A stretch of DNA of 64,000 nucleotides. It comes from XYA12-FULL-58-9 sp001798605. Its GTDB lineage: Bacteria; Myxococcota; XYA12-FULL-58-9. The notes beneath the pieces were generated by a model. The model made no database searches and had not been told where the DNA came from. It worked only from the letters and a program-made list of their open reading frames with translations. Positions 1 to 9,545 of the stretch are shown one piece after another; position 1 is the stretch's first letter; each line of letters begins with the position of its first letter. A program made the position numbers and the translations under genes. The stretch lies in the NCBI GenBank assembly GCA_036736205.1, contig DAINMX010000003.1, positions 15,946 through 79,945 of the forward strand, given 5' to 3'.

Positions 1-1
1 C

Positions 2-1378
2 GACTATCGCCGTCTGCTGGATTTTTACCGAGTCGACACTGTGCGCGCGGTGGCCACGTCAGCGGTGCGAGAGGCGAGCAATGCTGACAACTTTGTAGAC
101 CGCGTTTTGGTCGCCACAGGAATAGAGGTGGAGGTCATCGACACGTCGGAGGAGAGCCGTCTCAATCTTACGGCCCTGCGCCAAATTGTTGGGAATACCC
201 TCGACATAAACAAGAGCTACACATTGATCGCTGATGTGGGTGGGGGCAACACGCTCTTGACCGTTCTCAAGAACGGCGAGATCGCCGATTCCAAGAGCCT
301 GCAACTTGGCTCCATTCGCCTCCTGGAGACGATTGCCGACAATGAGTCTGGTAATCGAGCCGTCGACCTCATCGCACAGCAAGTCACCAACATCATCGCC
401 TCGGTCACTACCTCCTTGCACCTCGAGAAGGTCCGAGCCCTGGTCATTGCCGGCGGTGACGCCCGTTTTGCAGCACGACACCTCGGAAAACAGACCGATT
501 CGCCCAATCTCCGTTCCATCAGTCGCGCTGACCTCAACATGCTGGTGAGAAAACTTCGGGCCATGGGGCCCGGCGATATTGCCAAAGAATATGGCGTCCC
601 GTTTGTCGATGCAGAAACTCTCGTCCCCGCGTTGTTGGTCTACCACGCTCTTCTGCTCACGACGCAGGCGCCACGGGCTCTGGTCTCGCAAATCACCATG
701 CGCGATGGGTTGATCATTGACCTCGCGCGCTCGGCCGCGGGTTACGAAGATCAGGTTCTTGCAGAGGGGGTCATCCACTCAGCACAGGCGCTGTCGGAGA
801 AGTACCTCGCGGCTCCAGACCACGCCGCTCACGTTGCCAGCCTCTCCGTACGCCTCTTCGATGAACTCAAGACTGAGCATGGACTCGGCCCCCGTCATCG
901 GTTGCTCTTGCGAGTCGCAGCGCTCTTACATGAGGTTGGCGGGTTCGTCGGTAGCCGCGCGCACCACAAGCACAGTTATTATCTCGTCGCCAACTCCGAG
1001 ATTTTTGGCCTCACCCGTGCGGAAACCTTGGTTGTTGCCCACATCGCCCGCTACCACCGCCGCGGCTCTCCAAAGAACACCCACATCGAGTACATGGGCC
1101 TACCCCGAGAGTCCCGCATGGTCGTCAGCAAATTGGCCGCGCTGCTCAGAGTGGCCGACGCCCTCGACCGCGCACATACCCAGCAGTTCCGCGAGTTTGA
1201 CTGCGAACGCAGCGACGATGAATTTGTCATTCGCCCCAGGGGCGTCGCCGACCTCACCCTGGAACGCCAGGCTGTCAATTCCAAGGGTGATTTGTTCGAT
1301 GAGGTGTATGGGATGCGAGTGCGATTGGAAGAAGGCGTTCCCACTGGCAAAGAGCGCCGATCCAAAACCAGGCACTAA
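2..1378 (+). CDS. ppx: Ppx/GppA family exopolyphosphatase (5'-truncated by window edge)
   Basis: The open frame runs in from the left edge (first full codon at base 2), so the N-terminus is missing; the ATG/GTG codons near base 41 are internal. The family hydrolyses terminal phosphates from polyphosphate or pppGpp. Visible signatures are ATSAVREA early on, GIEVEVI followed by SEESRL, and the phosphate-binding IADVGGGNT loop of the ASKHA fold. The C-terminal ~180 residues form an HD-type helical domain (LLHEVGG, then HHKHSYYLV and ARYHRR); the HE in place of HD also occurs in enteric Ppx proteins. It lies 17 bases upstream of ppk1 on the same strand, so the two very likely form a polyphosphate turnover operon. 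Exact substrate (polyP or pppGpp) cannot be told from sequence. Confidence 0.93.
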   Translation, partial: DYRRLLDFYRVDTVRAVATSAVREASNADNFVDRVLVATGIEVEVIDTSEESRLNLTALRQIVGNTLDINKSYTLIADVGGGNTLLTVLKNGEIADSKSLQLGSIRLLETIADNESGNRAVDLIAQQVTNIIASVTTSLHLEKVRALVIAGGDARFAARHLGKQTDSPNLRSISRADLNMLVRKLRAMGPGDIAKEYGVPFVDAETLVPALLVYHALLLTTQAPRALVSQITMRDGLIIDLARSAAGYEDQVLAEGVIHSAQALSEKYLAAPDHAAHVASLSVRLFDELKTEHGLGPRHRLLLRVAALLHEVGGFVGSRAHHKHSYYLVANSEIFGLTRAETLVVAHIARYHRRGSPKNTHIEYMGLPRESRMVVSKLAALLRVADALDRAHTQQFREFDCERSDDEFVIRPRGVADLTLERQAVNSKGDLFDEVYGMRVRLEEGVPTGKERRSKTRH

Positions 1379-1395
1379 CACTCTCGAGGATTTTC

Positions 1396-3516
1396 ATGGC
1401 AAAGAAGGATCTCCGGGCCCAAGAGCACTACATCAATCGCGAGCTCAGCTGGCTTGAATTCAATGCGCGAGTCCTTCAGGAGGCGCAATCGCCAACAGTC
1501 CCCCTCATCGAACGGCTGAAGTTCCTTGCTATCGTCAGCACCAACCTCGACGAGTTCTTTATGGTCAGAGTAGCGGGTCTCATGCAGCAACGCGCGGCGA
1601 ACATTCGCAAGCGCGACATGAGCGGCATCACCCCACTGCAGCAGCTCAAGGCCATCTCAGAGCGGGCCCATCGCATGGTTCGGGAACAATCCGACGCCCT
1701 GCGGGCGGTCCGTGACGAGCTGGCGTTCCACAACTTCAGACTCCTCGATCGGCACGATTGGACCCCCGAGCAAGGTCAATTCCTCCGTGGCTATTTTGCC
1801 GAGGATGTCTTGCCCGTGTTGACTCCACTGGCAGTCGAGGAGCTGGACCCGATGCCGTTGCTACCGGGCGCGCGCCTGCACATTGCAGCGCTGTTGCACT
1901 ACGACAACGGAGAAAAGAAGCGAACTGAGCCGAGAATTGTTGTCGTGCCGGTCCCCACCCAGCTCAATCGCTTCGTCACCATACCAGCGGAAGAAGGCGT
2001 GCGGCTCGCTCCTATCGAAGACGTGGTCGCCACCAACCTCGGTCTTCTTTTCGACGGCGGTGAGGTGCTGGCGACCACCGTCTTTCGCTTGACCCGAGAC
2101 GCCGATTCCGCCGTTCAAGACGATGACGCTGGCGATCTCTTGCAGGTTATGGAGGAGGCCGTCTTGTCCCGGCGTCGCCGCGCCACCGTGCGCCTGGAGA
2201 TATCAGCTGAACCAGCCCCCGCACTGCGCGCGTGGTTGGTGAGTTGGTTGCAGCTCAGCAATGACGAGGTCTACGAGATTGATGGCCTGCTCGATATCGC
2301 CGCCCTTATGGAGGTCGTTGGCCGTCGTGGCTTCGACAACCTGAGGGATCCACAGTGGCAGCCGCAACCGCCACGGGACCTTCTCGGCGCTGAAGACCTG
2401 TGGACTGCCATACGTGATCGCGACGTTCTCTTGTTCCACCCCTACGAATCCTTTGAGCCCGTGGTGCGCATGCTCGAGGTGGCAGCAACCGACCCCGATG
2501 TCCTGGCCATTAAGCAAGTTCTCTACCGCACCAGCGGCGATTCCCCGATCATCAGGGCGCTGGAGCTGGCGGCGCAAAATGGCAAACAGGTCTCTGTGCT
2601 CGTCGAGCTCAAGGCGCGCTTCGACGAGGAACGTAACATCAACTGGGCCCGTCACCTCGAAGACGCTGGCGTCAACGTCATCTACGGCATTGCGGGCTTC
2701 AAGACGCACGCCAAGGCTCTGCTCATTGTTCGACGGGAGGGCACCCGAGTCTGCCGATATATTCATCTAGCAACCGGCAATTACAACGACCGCACAGCCC
2801 GGGTCTATTCGGACATGGGCATCATGACCAGCAACAGGGACATCGGCCGTGACGTCGCAGCGTTTTTCAATCTGCTCACGGGCTATTCGGAGGCGGTCGC
2901 ATTGTCACAACTGACGATTGCCCCAACCGAGCTGCGCCAGCGGTTTCTGCAACTCATCGATCGCGAGATCCAGACATCGACTCGGGATGATCCAGGCCTC
3001 ATCATCGCAAAGATGAACTCACTTCAGGATCCACACATCATTGAGGCGCTGTACAAGGCAAGCAGCGCTGGCGTGAGGATTCGTCTCAATGTTCGCGGCA
3101 TTTGTTGTCTTCGTCCAGGCGTGAAAGGCGTGTCCAAAAACATCGAAGTCCGCTCCATTGTCGACCGTTTTCTTGAGCATCCCCGCATCTACTACTTCCG
3201 CAACGGCGGCCATGAAGAGGTGTACCTGGCGAGTGCCGACTGGATGACCCGCAACCTCGACAAACGCCTGGAGCTCCTCTTCCCAATACGCGATTCGCGC
3301 ATCGCTCGCCGGATCATCGACGTCCTCAACGGATTTTTCGCCGACAACACCAAGTCACACGAGCTCAGATCCGACGGTACATGGACTCGCGTGCCAGAGT
3401 CGGAACCCAAAATCCGTATCCAGGAAGAGCTCTACCGCGGGGCCGTCGCCGCCACTCGAGCAGCAAAACAAGCGCCGATCTCCTTCAAACCGCTGACCGC
3501 CCCCAAGTCGCGGTGA
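1396..3516 (+). CDS. ppk1: Polyphosphate kinase 1
   Basis: Cytoplasmic or membrane-associated enzyme that reversibly builds polyphosphate from ATP. At 706 residues it has the usual PPK1 length. The N-terminal domain opens with YINRELSWLEFNARVL and STNLDEFFMVRVAGL, diagnostic of the family. The two phospholipase-D-like catalytic domains carry HPYESF, GFKTHAKALLIVRRE (the conserved His that becomes phosphorylated lies in this motif), HLATGNYN and, near the end, ASADWMTRNLDKRLELLFPI. The start ATG is taken because it follows the ppx stop closely and gives a full-length N-terminus. It converges on the metal-permease gene with only about 10 bases between stops, so any terminator must be very compact or shared. 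Confidence 0.97.
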   Translation: MAKKDLRAQEHYINRELSWLEFNARVLQEAQSPTVPLIERLKFLAIVSTNLDEFFMVRVAGLMQQRAANIRKRDMSGITPLQQLKAISERAHRMVREQSDALRAVRDELAFHNFRLLDRHDWTPEQGQFLRGYFAEDVLPVLTPLAVEELDPMPLLPGARLHIAALLHYDNGEKKRTEPRIVVVPVPTQLNRFVTIPAEEGVRLAPIEDVVATNLGLLFDGGEVLATTVFRLTRDADSAVQDDDAGDLLQVMEEAVLSRRRRATVRLEISAEPAPALRAWLVSWLQLSNDEVYEIDGLLDIAALMEVVGRRGFDNLRDPQWQPQPPRDLLGAEDLWTAIRDRDVLLFHPYESFEPVVRMLEVAATDPDVLAIKQVLYRTSGDSPIIRALELAAQNGKQVSVLVELKARFDEERNINWARHLEDAGVNVIYGIAGFKTHAKALLIVRREGTRVCRYIHLATGNYNDRTARVYSDMGIMTSNRDIGRDVAAFFNLLTGYSEAVALSQLTIAPTELRQRFLQLIDREIQTSTRDDPGLIIAKMNSLQDPHIIEALYKASSAGVRIRLNVRGICCLRPGVKGVSKNIEVRSIVDRFLEHPRIYYFRNGGHEEVYLASADWMTRNLDKRLELLFPIRDSRIARRIIDVLNGFFADNTKSHELRSDGTWTRVPESEPKIRIQEELYRGAVAATRAAKQAPISFKPLTAPKSR

Positions 3517-3526
3517 GATTCCACCG

Positions 3527-4390
3527 TTACCGCAAGCTCCCACGCCGCAGATGTCGGACTGTCGAAGCGAGATAGGTGGCTCCGGCCAATCCCACCATGG
3601 CAGCGCCCGTCGGCAACTCCAGGACAAAAGAGAGGTAGTAGCCCAACGCGGCGCAAACCACACCGATTAACGTCGCGACAACGAAGGCCGCGGACATCGA
3701 TCGGGCCAAGCGCAAAGCAGCCATCGCCGGCAACACCGCGAAGCCAAACGCAGGCAAAGCACCGATCGCTCGCGTCGCCGCCGAAATCGCCACGGCAACC
3801 GTGACGTAGATGAGCACCTCGTATCGATACACCGGAATGCCCGAGGCCCCTGCGGTGTCCGGATCGTAACTTGCAAAGAGAAAGCGCCGATAGAAGACAA
3901 TGTGCACAACTGCCACCAGTGCGGCGGCCGCGCCGACATTGACGATCTGCACGGTTTCCACCAACACAGCGCTGCCGAAGAGAATACTCTGCACGTCATG
4001 CAAGTCCTGACGAATGAATCCAGCAAGCAACAGAGCCGCGACCGATGAAATCAAGTATGCGACAACCGTGGCGTTGTTGCTCTCCTGACCTTGTCGGGCA
4101 AAGTAGCCGGCGGCCAGAAGCGCCAAAAAGAGCGCCATCCATGTCGGGTCCGGCAGACTCGCTGTTTCGTGCATATCGAACAATCCGCAAAGGAAGAACG
4201 AGAGCACCACGCCGGCAGAGGAGACCTGGGAGAGTGCAAGCGGCACGTAGACCACCCGCTTGAGCACGATCCAGACGCCCAGATAGGACAGCGTCGCCGC
4301 CGCAATGACGGCAACGATGATCGCGTCCCTCCAGACGAACCAGCTATCCAGAAACGACACAGACTCATTCATGTTCATTGCCTCGAGCAC
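3527..4390 (-). CDS. Metal ABC transporter permease (ZnuB/TroC/MntB type)
   Basis: Inner-membrane permease of a zinc- or manganese-type ABC-3 importer. About eight hydrophobic segments are visible over 287 residues, among them the region around IAVIAAATLSYLGVWIVL and the family-typical core GALPAFGFAVLPAMAALRLARSM near residue 220. It overlaps the end of the ATPase gene by 14 to 26 bases, because ATG codons at 4390, 4378 and 4372 are all possible starts; translational coupling is therefore likely. It is the last gene of the minus-strand uptake operon running from about 7.9 kb. Zinc versus manganese cannot be decided from the permease alone. Confidence 0.9.
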   Translation of the reverse strand: MLEAMNMNESVSFLDSWFVWRDAIIVAVIAAATLSYLGVWIVLKRVVYVPLALSQVSSAGVVLSFFLCGLFDMHETASLPDPTWMALFLALLAAGYFARQGQESNNATVVAYLISSVAALLLAGFIRQDLHDVQSILFGSAVLVETVQIVNVGAAAALVAVVHIVFYRRFLFASYDPDTAGASGIPVYRYEVLIYVTVAVAISAATRAIGALPAFGFAVLPAMAALRLARSMSAAFVVATLIGVVCAALGYYLSFVLELPTGAAMVGLAGATYLASTVRHLRRGSLR

Positions 4391-5120
4391 ATACGTGGTA
4401 ACTGCCGTCTTGACGTTGGACCTGGATGGTGCGGCGGTAGAGATGACTGAGACGTTCCTCGGTCAACAGCTCTGCCATGGGGCCGGCGTCGAAGAGTTGG
4501 GCATCTTTGTTGATAAGACAGAGATGATCCGCCACCCGCACCACCTTGCTGATGTGATGGCCGATCATCAAAACCGTGATCTTACGATCGGCATGCAGTT
4601 GCCGCAGAAACTCCAGGATATCCTCCTCCCCCGGAAGATCCAGACCGCTCGTGGGCTCGTCCAACACCAAAACGTCGGGATCCGAAACGAGCGCCCGTGC
4701 CATCAACACCCGTTGCCTTTGCCCGCCAGACAGAGCATCAAAGGGATGTCCGGCGATAGCATCCAAGCCGATGCGATCAAGCTCATCACGGGTGCGCTTG
4801 ACATCATGCCGGGTTGGGCGTTGCCCGATTCTGAGTTGGCCGTAGCGCCCCATCAATGCGACGTCGAAGGCCGTCAGTGGGTACTGGGAGCTCAACGCGT
4901 AACGCTGGGGCACATAACCGAACCGCGGTGTGCGGCCGTCAAAGCGAACCTTGCCGATCACTGGAGGAATAAGGCCCACGATCGTCTTGACGAGCGTGGT
5001 CTTGCCGGCGCCGTTGGGGCCTACGATTCCCCAGAAGTCCCCAGGTTGGACCGTCAGTGACAGATGATTCATCAAAGGCACCTTGCAATAACCGATGGAG
5101 ACATCCTCGAGCTCGATCAC
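4365..5120 (-). CDS. Metal ABC transporter ATP-binding protein (ZnuC type)
   Basis: Cytoplasmic ATPase that powers the importer. The 251 residues contain a Walker A loop GPNGAGKTTL near residue 35, the ABC signature LSGGQRQRVLMARAL, Walker B VLVLDEPTSGLD, and the switch histidine in MIGHHIS. The segment RFGYVPQRYALSSQYPLTAFDV matches the metal-type subfamily. It sits between the solute-binding protein gene (39 bases upstream) and the permease (overlapping), all co-oriented, which supports assignment to the same transporter. Confidence 0.94.
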   Translation of the reverse strand: MIELEDVSIGYCKVPLMNHLSLTVQPGDFWGIVGPNGAGKTTLVKTIVGLIPPVIGKVRFDGRTPRFGYVPQRYALSSQYPLTAFDVALMGRYGQLRIGQRPTRHDVKRTRDELDRIGLDAIAGHPFDALSGGQRQRVLMARALVSDPDVLVLDEPTSGLDLPGEEDILEFLRQLHADRKITVLMIGHHISKVVRVADHLCLINKDAQLFDAGPMAELLTEERLSHLYRRTIQVQRQDGSYHVCARGNEHE

Positions 5121-5159
5121 TTCTCACTCCTCTCTTTGAATCAGCACACATCTCCTCGT

Positions 5160-6062
5160 TCATTTTCGACCCACAATCTCGTCGACTATGCGATCAAACT
5201 TGTCCCAGATGGTCATGACATCCGGAGCACCGCCGACCATGGACGGCAAGACGAGCAGCTTGGCACCCGCCTTGTTGGCGAATACGCGCGAAAGGCTGGT
5301 AGGGAAATAGACCTCCTGGAACACAAACTTCACTCCCTGAGACTTCACCTGGCCGAGGAGCTGACTCACGTGCCTCGGTGAGGGCGAAACACCCGGCTTG
5401 GGTTCGAGGGCTCCGACACGGACGAAACCCATCCAATCGAGCATGTAGACCCAGCTCTGGTGGTACACGACCACTCGGGTGCCCGCATAAGGGGCGAGTC
5501 GCGTTTTCCACTCGGCGCTCTTCGTCGAGTACTTGTCAGAGAATTCATGCCAACGCTTTTCAAAGTAGTTGCGGCCGTCCGGATCGAGCTCGATGAGCTT
5601 CTGTTCAATGGCTTGCGCGACGCGAAACAACTCCTCCGGCGCGGTATAGAAGTGCGGGTTGCCGCCACTGTGCACGTCCCCCATGGCCCGATCCGCCCTC
5701 GCCGGCACCTCCTTGGGCGTGATGAATTGCGACGCGTCCAGGTATCCCTGAGCGCCGATTTGGATGTTTGGGTTACGCGACTGTGTCATCAGGACGGGCA
5801 GCCACCCGGCTTCCAGACTCAGGCCAATGAGAATCAGGAGATCGGCCCGGTTGACCGCGAGAATCATCGAAGGCCGTGCGTCCGCAAAATGTGGGTCCTG
5901 GGTACCTTTGAGCAGAGCTTCGACATCGACCCGTTCGCCACCTAGATCTTGGGCGATGGCGGCGAAATCCGGCAGCGTTGCCACCACCCGAAGCTTGGCC
6001 ACGGCGTCCTTGGGCGCGACCACCATCGTGAAAGATAGAACAACTATAGAGACAAACCTCAT
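5160..6062 (-). CDS. Metal ABC transporter substrate-binding protein (ZnuA-like)
   Basis: Periplasmic binding protein of the cluster A-I family (Zn/Mn). The ATG at 6062 is chosen because a GGAG element lies just upstream and the product then begins with a plausible signal peptide (MRFVSIVVLSFTMVVAPKDA). Likely metal-ligand histidines sit in TQDPHFADARPS, in GGNPHFYTAPEE and in VVYHQSWVYMLDW; an acidic ligand should lie near the C-terminus. There is no His-rich loop of the kind found in many zinc-specific ZnuA proteins, so manganese or iron remain possible. The longer upstream reading frame has no signal peptide and overlaps the preceding gene, so it is rejected. Confidence 0.92.
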   Translation of the reverse strand: MRFVSIVVLSFTMVVAPKDAVAKLRVVATLPDFAAIAQDLGGERVDVEALLKGTQDPHFADARPSMILAVNRADLLILIGLSLEAGWLPVLMTQSRNPNIQIGAQGYLDASQFITPKEVPARADRAMGDVHSGGNPHFYTAPEELFRVAQAIEQKLIELDPDGRNYFEKRWHEFSDKYSTKSAEWKTRLAPYAGTRVVVYHQSWVYMLDWMGFVRVGALEPKPGVSPSPRHVSQLLGQVKSQGVKFVFQEVYFPTSLSRVFANKAGAKLLVLPSMVGGAPDVMTIWDKFDRIVDEIVGRK

Positions 6063-6079
6063 GGTTAACTCCTGCACTA

Positions 6080-7309
6080 TTAGAAGGTGTGAGCACCGTG
6101 TTCGCCGGCGCTCACCTCGACTTGGAAGAAGCCAGCAAAGTACGTTGGCATGCGCTTGTCCTTGCCCACGTCGAGCTGTATGCGCACCTTCGCGAAGTGG
6201 CTCGGCAGAACGGTCACTGCACCAGAGCCGCGCCATTGCTTCCCGGCCAGGTTGGTGCCCACAAGAGGCGTGCCACTGAGCTTGCCTGTGTAGTCCGCTC
6301 TCACGTTTGCAATCCAAGAACGGTCGATCTGGAAATCCAACTGCGCGTAGCCACCCCAGTCCCTGACAAAATCGCCGGGGATTTGCGTATCTCGCATGAC
6401 ACCCTCGACGGTCAGCGCAACCGCCATGTCGTCATCGCCAGTCGAGATGGGTCGCCATTTCAAATAGAGATCCGCACCGAACAGGTCGGCACGATTGTCA
6501 GGCACGTACGGGCTCTGGCCCCATGCGCCATCGACGCCGAAGTTCAAAGACCAATCATCGGACAACGCAAAGAAGTTGACGATGCGGCTGACATAGACAA
6601 AGTCTTCCAAACCGTCGATGCGACCGCTCTTGGTTAAAGGTGGCGCACCGAATGTGCTCGAACGCAACGCCAGCTCGCCAATCGAGCCGAAGGCCTCGCC
6701 GAAAACCATCACGTACCATGGCAATGGCAAAAGAAGGGAGACCTCAGCGCCCGGTCCGGAAAAGTGCTCCTCGCTCATGAAGCGGGTCTGTGACAAGGGT
6801 GGATTGGTGAAATGCCAGGTGTGCAGATGTTGTGGATTCTGCCGACCGAACTGTGCATTGAAATAGCCCAGTCGCGCCTGAAGATTGCAGGGAAGCGCCA
6901 AGGTTGTCAGATAGACCTCCTCCAGGTGCATGTGAGAGAGCTCGAAGTTCATATCGAAGCGAAAAAATGGATCCACCGATGCAGAGGCCGCAAACTCCAA
7001 ACCCTGTATGGCGAATCCGTTGTCATCCATCGCATGACCGCCTTGACGCAGATGCTCGGAAACGTCAAACCAGGCCAGCCCAGCATCTAGAATCAAGCTG
7101 ATGTCAGGATTCATCTGACGAACCACCGTGGCCACCGTTGCCGGGACGATGGTTGCTGGTGGATTTTCAGATGCTGTTGCCTGATCTGCGGCAATCGCCG
7201 CAGCGAAATCAGCGTCGGATGGTGTATCGGCCTCCTCGGCACGACTCGTTGTCACGCCCAGCAGAGAAGCAGCGAGCGCTCCGCCGCACGCAAACCAATT
7301 AACCCGCAT
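6080..7309 (-). CDS. Outer-membrane beta-barrel protein linked to metal uptake
   Basis: The ATG at 7309 follows a GGAGGAT Shine-Dalgarno and gives a signal peptide (MRVNWFACGGALAASLLG, cleavage probably after SRAEE). The remaining ~380 residues alternate in beta-barrel fashion and end in Phe (AGEHGAHTF), the usual outer-membrane assembly signal. Regions such as LQARLGYFNAQFGRQNPQHLHTW resemble porin-like or zinc-regulated receptor-type barrels, but no TonB box or plug domain is evident. It is separated from the binding-protein start by only 17 bases, so it probably belongs to the same operon and passes metal or a metal complex across the outer membrane. The function is inferred from context. 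Confidence 0.75.
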   Translation of the reverse strand: MRVNWFACGGALAASLLGVTTSRAEEADTPSDADFAAAIAADQATASENPPATIVPATVATVVRQMNPDISLILDAGLAWFDVSEHLRQGGHAMDDNGFAIQGLEFAASASVDPFFRFDMNFELSHMHLEEVYLTTLALPCNLQARLGYFNAQFGRQNPQHLHTWHFTNPPLSQTRFMSEEHFSGPGAEVSLLLPLPWYVMVFGEAFGSIGELALRSSTFGAPPLTKSGRIDGLEDFVYVSRIVNFFALSDDWSLNFGVDGAWGQSPYVPDNRADLFGADLYLKWRPISTGDDDMAVALTVEGVMRDTQIPGDFVRDWGGYAQLDFQIDRSWIANVRADYTGKLSGTPLVGTNLAGKQWRGSGAVTVLPSHFAKVRIQLDVGKDKRMPTYFAGFFQVEVSAGEHGAHTF

Positions 7310-7462
7310 GGATATCCTCCAATATGAGAAGAGATGACGGTTTCCATTGCGACCGCACAGCCCAACGTGGGTGCCACACATCGCCTCTTGGTTGCGGTGT
7401 GCTCACTCCGTGAGGTTATCATCGCCGTGTCGGGCGGCCGAAACGGATCTACTTACTCAACG

Positions 7463-7843
7463 TCATGCAATGAATGGAGGGGACTGCTTGGGTGCGACGC
7501 GGAAAACTGCAATTCGAGAAGGCGGACCAAGCCAACGAACAGGTGCCGACAAGGGTTCTGCGACGGATAGCGCAACCTCGCTGGAGTGGGAATCGTCGAA
7601 TTCCTGGCGGAGACTGACAGACAATCCACAATGGGCGTGGTTGGCAGGAACAAAAGCACCCACGGCCGCGTATGTACCGTCGTCTCGCTGTAGTGCCGAC
7701 CCGACGGCCGGCCAATCAGGTGGCAAGTGGATGAAGTCGCCGTGTTCCACACACACCGCGTGCGGGACTGCAGCAAAATGAATCAAAGCCGTGAGGCCAG
7801 AGCCGGGCAGCACCAAGAACAAGGAGAGCACTAGCGAGCGCAC
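7463..7843 (-). CDS. Small exported His/Cys-containing protein, first gene of metal operon
   Basis: No confident family. A GTG at 7843 gives a signal peptide (VRSLVLSLFLVLPGSGLTALIHF) followed by a short mature chain with VPHAVCVEHGDFIHL and ANHAHCGLS, that is, several closely spaced His and Cys residues of the type seen in small periplasmic metal-handling proteins. An in-frame codon at 7951 would add 36 residues without a signal, so it is less likely. The gene lies 153 bases upstream of the barrel protein in the same direction. A role in binding or sensing zinc in the envelope is inference from the residues and the neighbours. Confidence 0.55.
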   Translation of the reverse strand: MRSLVLSLFLVLPGSGLTALIHFAAVPHAVCVEHGDFIHLPPDWPAVGSALQRDDGTYAAVGAFVPANHAHCGLSVSLRQEFDDSHSSEVALSVAEPLSAPVRWLGPPSRIAVFRVAPKQSPPFIA

Positions 7844-7976
7844 AAACTCACCGTTTGGGTGCCGATGACAGAAATCACCACGCAAGCCAGTCACTCTCCA
7901 ACGTTCGAACGTCAGCCTCCGTGTCAATACCGCACTTGGACGCAATTGCATAGTTCAGATCGCAGGAAGACTCGCC

Positions 7977-9455
7977 CTATTCTTTTTCGAGACACGCCTC
8001 GATGCGCAAGAGGACCTCTTCCGGGCTAAGACTCTTGTGTAGGACATCGCTTGCGCCGTACTCCAACAACTTCCGGTGTTCGACGTCACTCACACTGGTT
8101 GCCGTGAGGAATACGATCTTGAGGTCCGTCTCACCGCCGACGCGTCGAATCTTGTCGACGAGATCCGGTCCGGAAATTCCTGGCATCACGAGGTCGAGAA
8201 GCAGAACGTCCAGGTCGAGAAGCTCCTCCAAGAGCAGATTGAATGCCGCGTCGCCGTCCGCGGCCTCGAGAATTTGGAAACCTCCAAGCCGGAGGATATT
8301 GCCGATCACCGTGCGAAAAAACCTGTCATCGTCCGCAAGAAGCGCCCGCCGCGTGAACGGAATGTCAACCGAGCTCAATATGTGCGACAGCCGACTCAGC
8401 ACGTCGATTGGCGACTCCATAAACCGAATTCCCGCTCCACAGTGCCCACCTTCCCGAGTGGCCGTGTTGACGTCCACCGAACGGACGACCGTGCCTGCTA
8501 AATTGGCCTTTTCTTTGCTCCCAGTGGCAAATACATCGAAATTGATAATGGAGCCTACGGGTGGGGGGTCAAACGAATCGATGAACATGCCGCCACGGCT
8601 CAAATTGACCGTGTGTTCCCGTCTCGCTTCACCATTGATTTCGTACTCCACTCGCAACGGAATGGGAAACCTTTCGTAGCGGCGTCCCGAGCGTTCGGGC
8701 CATGGTGCCCCACGTCGCACCGCATTTTGAAACGACTCAAACATGTTCTGCTCAGTCGGCGGCAACAGAAATCCGACACCAAAGCCCATCTTGGATTTTT
8801 GCGATCTCGCGACAGTCTGATCGCGAACATAGACAACGCGACCACTCAAGCAGATGGGTCCCTGTCCACTGGCTGTCTCGATGGTCAGCTTGATGGCCTG
8901 ACCCACCTCAGGAAGTGCCTCACTTGGGATGAAGATGCCGCGACCGAGGGGCGTCGTTGCATACGCATCGAGGAATTCCTCAGGGGACGCAAACTGAACG
9001 CGAAGATGCAGAATGGCGTTGGGATCAACCGCACCCAACTCCACCTTGGGCTCACCCATGATGGTTCTTCTCAATTCGGAAAGGGCTGCACCGGGAGAAG
9101 TTACACATCGATGTCGGCAAGCCAACCTGGCATTCAACCGCTCAACAAAACTGCGGCGTTCCACGGCTGACAACTGCATGGGTTCCAATAACCGGAAATG
9201 GCCTTTCTGTGCCGTCCTTTCCATCTCCACAGGGAGATCGGGGCCAAACATCGCCCAGTCGAAGCGTGCCAAGCACGCCAGAGGACTTCCAGGGGCATAG
9301 AAGAAATCGAAATTCAGAAGCTCGTGCGGCTCGTAACGTTCCCTGATCTCACGAATGGCAGCCGCCGCGACGTCAAACCCGCGCCGCGGATCGTCGAGGA
9401 CCAACACAAAATTGTAGGTCTCAGGAAGTTCGTTTGTGTCGGGTTGGTCACCCAT
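7977..9455 (-). CDS. PilZ-PilZ-REC response regulator
   Basis: A 492-residue cytoplasmic signalling protein. After a ~145-residue N-terminal region without a clear family, a degenerate PilZ-like segment (LHLRVQFASPEEF to VVYVRD) is followed by a canonical PilZ domain with RRYERF (RxxxR) and VNLSRGGMF (NxSxxG), the two motifs that bind c-di-GMP. A C-terminal receiver domain follows from about residue 370: LLADDDRF, phospho-acceptor Asp near 421 in LLLDLVMPG, Thr in FLTATS and Lys in HKSLSP (KS rather than the usual KP). The ATG at 9455 is preferred over an adjacent TTG. It could integrate phosphorylation and c-di-GMP level; the cognate kinase is not in the window. Confidence 0.88.
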   Translation of the reverse strand: MGDQPDTNELPETYNFVLVLDDPRRGFDVAAAAIREIRERYEPHELLNFDFFYAPGSPLACLARFDWAMFGPDLPVEMERTAQKGHFRLLEPMQLSAVERRSFVERLNARLACRHRCVTSPGAALSELRRTIMGEPKVELGAVDPNAILHLRVQFASPEEFLDAYATTPLGRGIFIPSEALPEVGQAIKLTIETASGQGPICLSGRVVYVRDQTVARSQKSKMGFGVGFLLPPTEQNMFESFQNAVRRGAPWPERSGRRYERFPIPLRVEYEINGEARREHTVNLSRGGMFIDSFDPPPVGSIINFDVFATGSKEKANLAGTVVRSVDVNTATREGGHCGAGIRFMESPIDVLSRLSHILSSVDIPFTRRALLADDDRFFRTVIGNILRLGGFQILEAADGDAAFNLLLEELLDLDVLLLDLVMPGISGPDLVDKIRRVGGETDLKIVFLTATSVSDVEHRKLLEYGASDVLHKSLSPEEVLLRIEACLEKE

Positions 9456-9545
9456 CAATCATCTACCATTGCCACCACGGAACCGTTGAAACACCTACCA
9501 CCGTCGAGAATGCTACAACCGTTCATGGCAGCCAACAACATGGAT

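Noticed and set aside
3511..3534. Hairpin between ppk1 and the metal permease gene as terminator
   Set aside because: The stem is only about five pairs and no T-run follows on either strand.
5160..6317. Longer form of the ZnuA-like protein
   Set aside because: The extra 85 residues overlap the barrel gene and hide the signal peptide; 6062 has a ribosome site.
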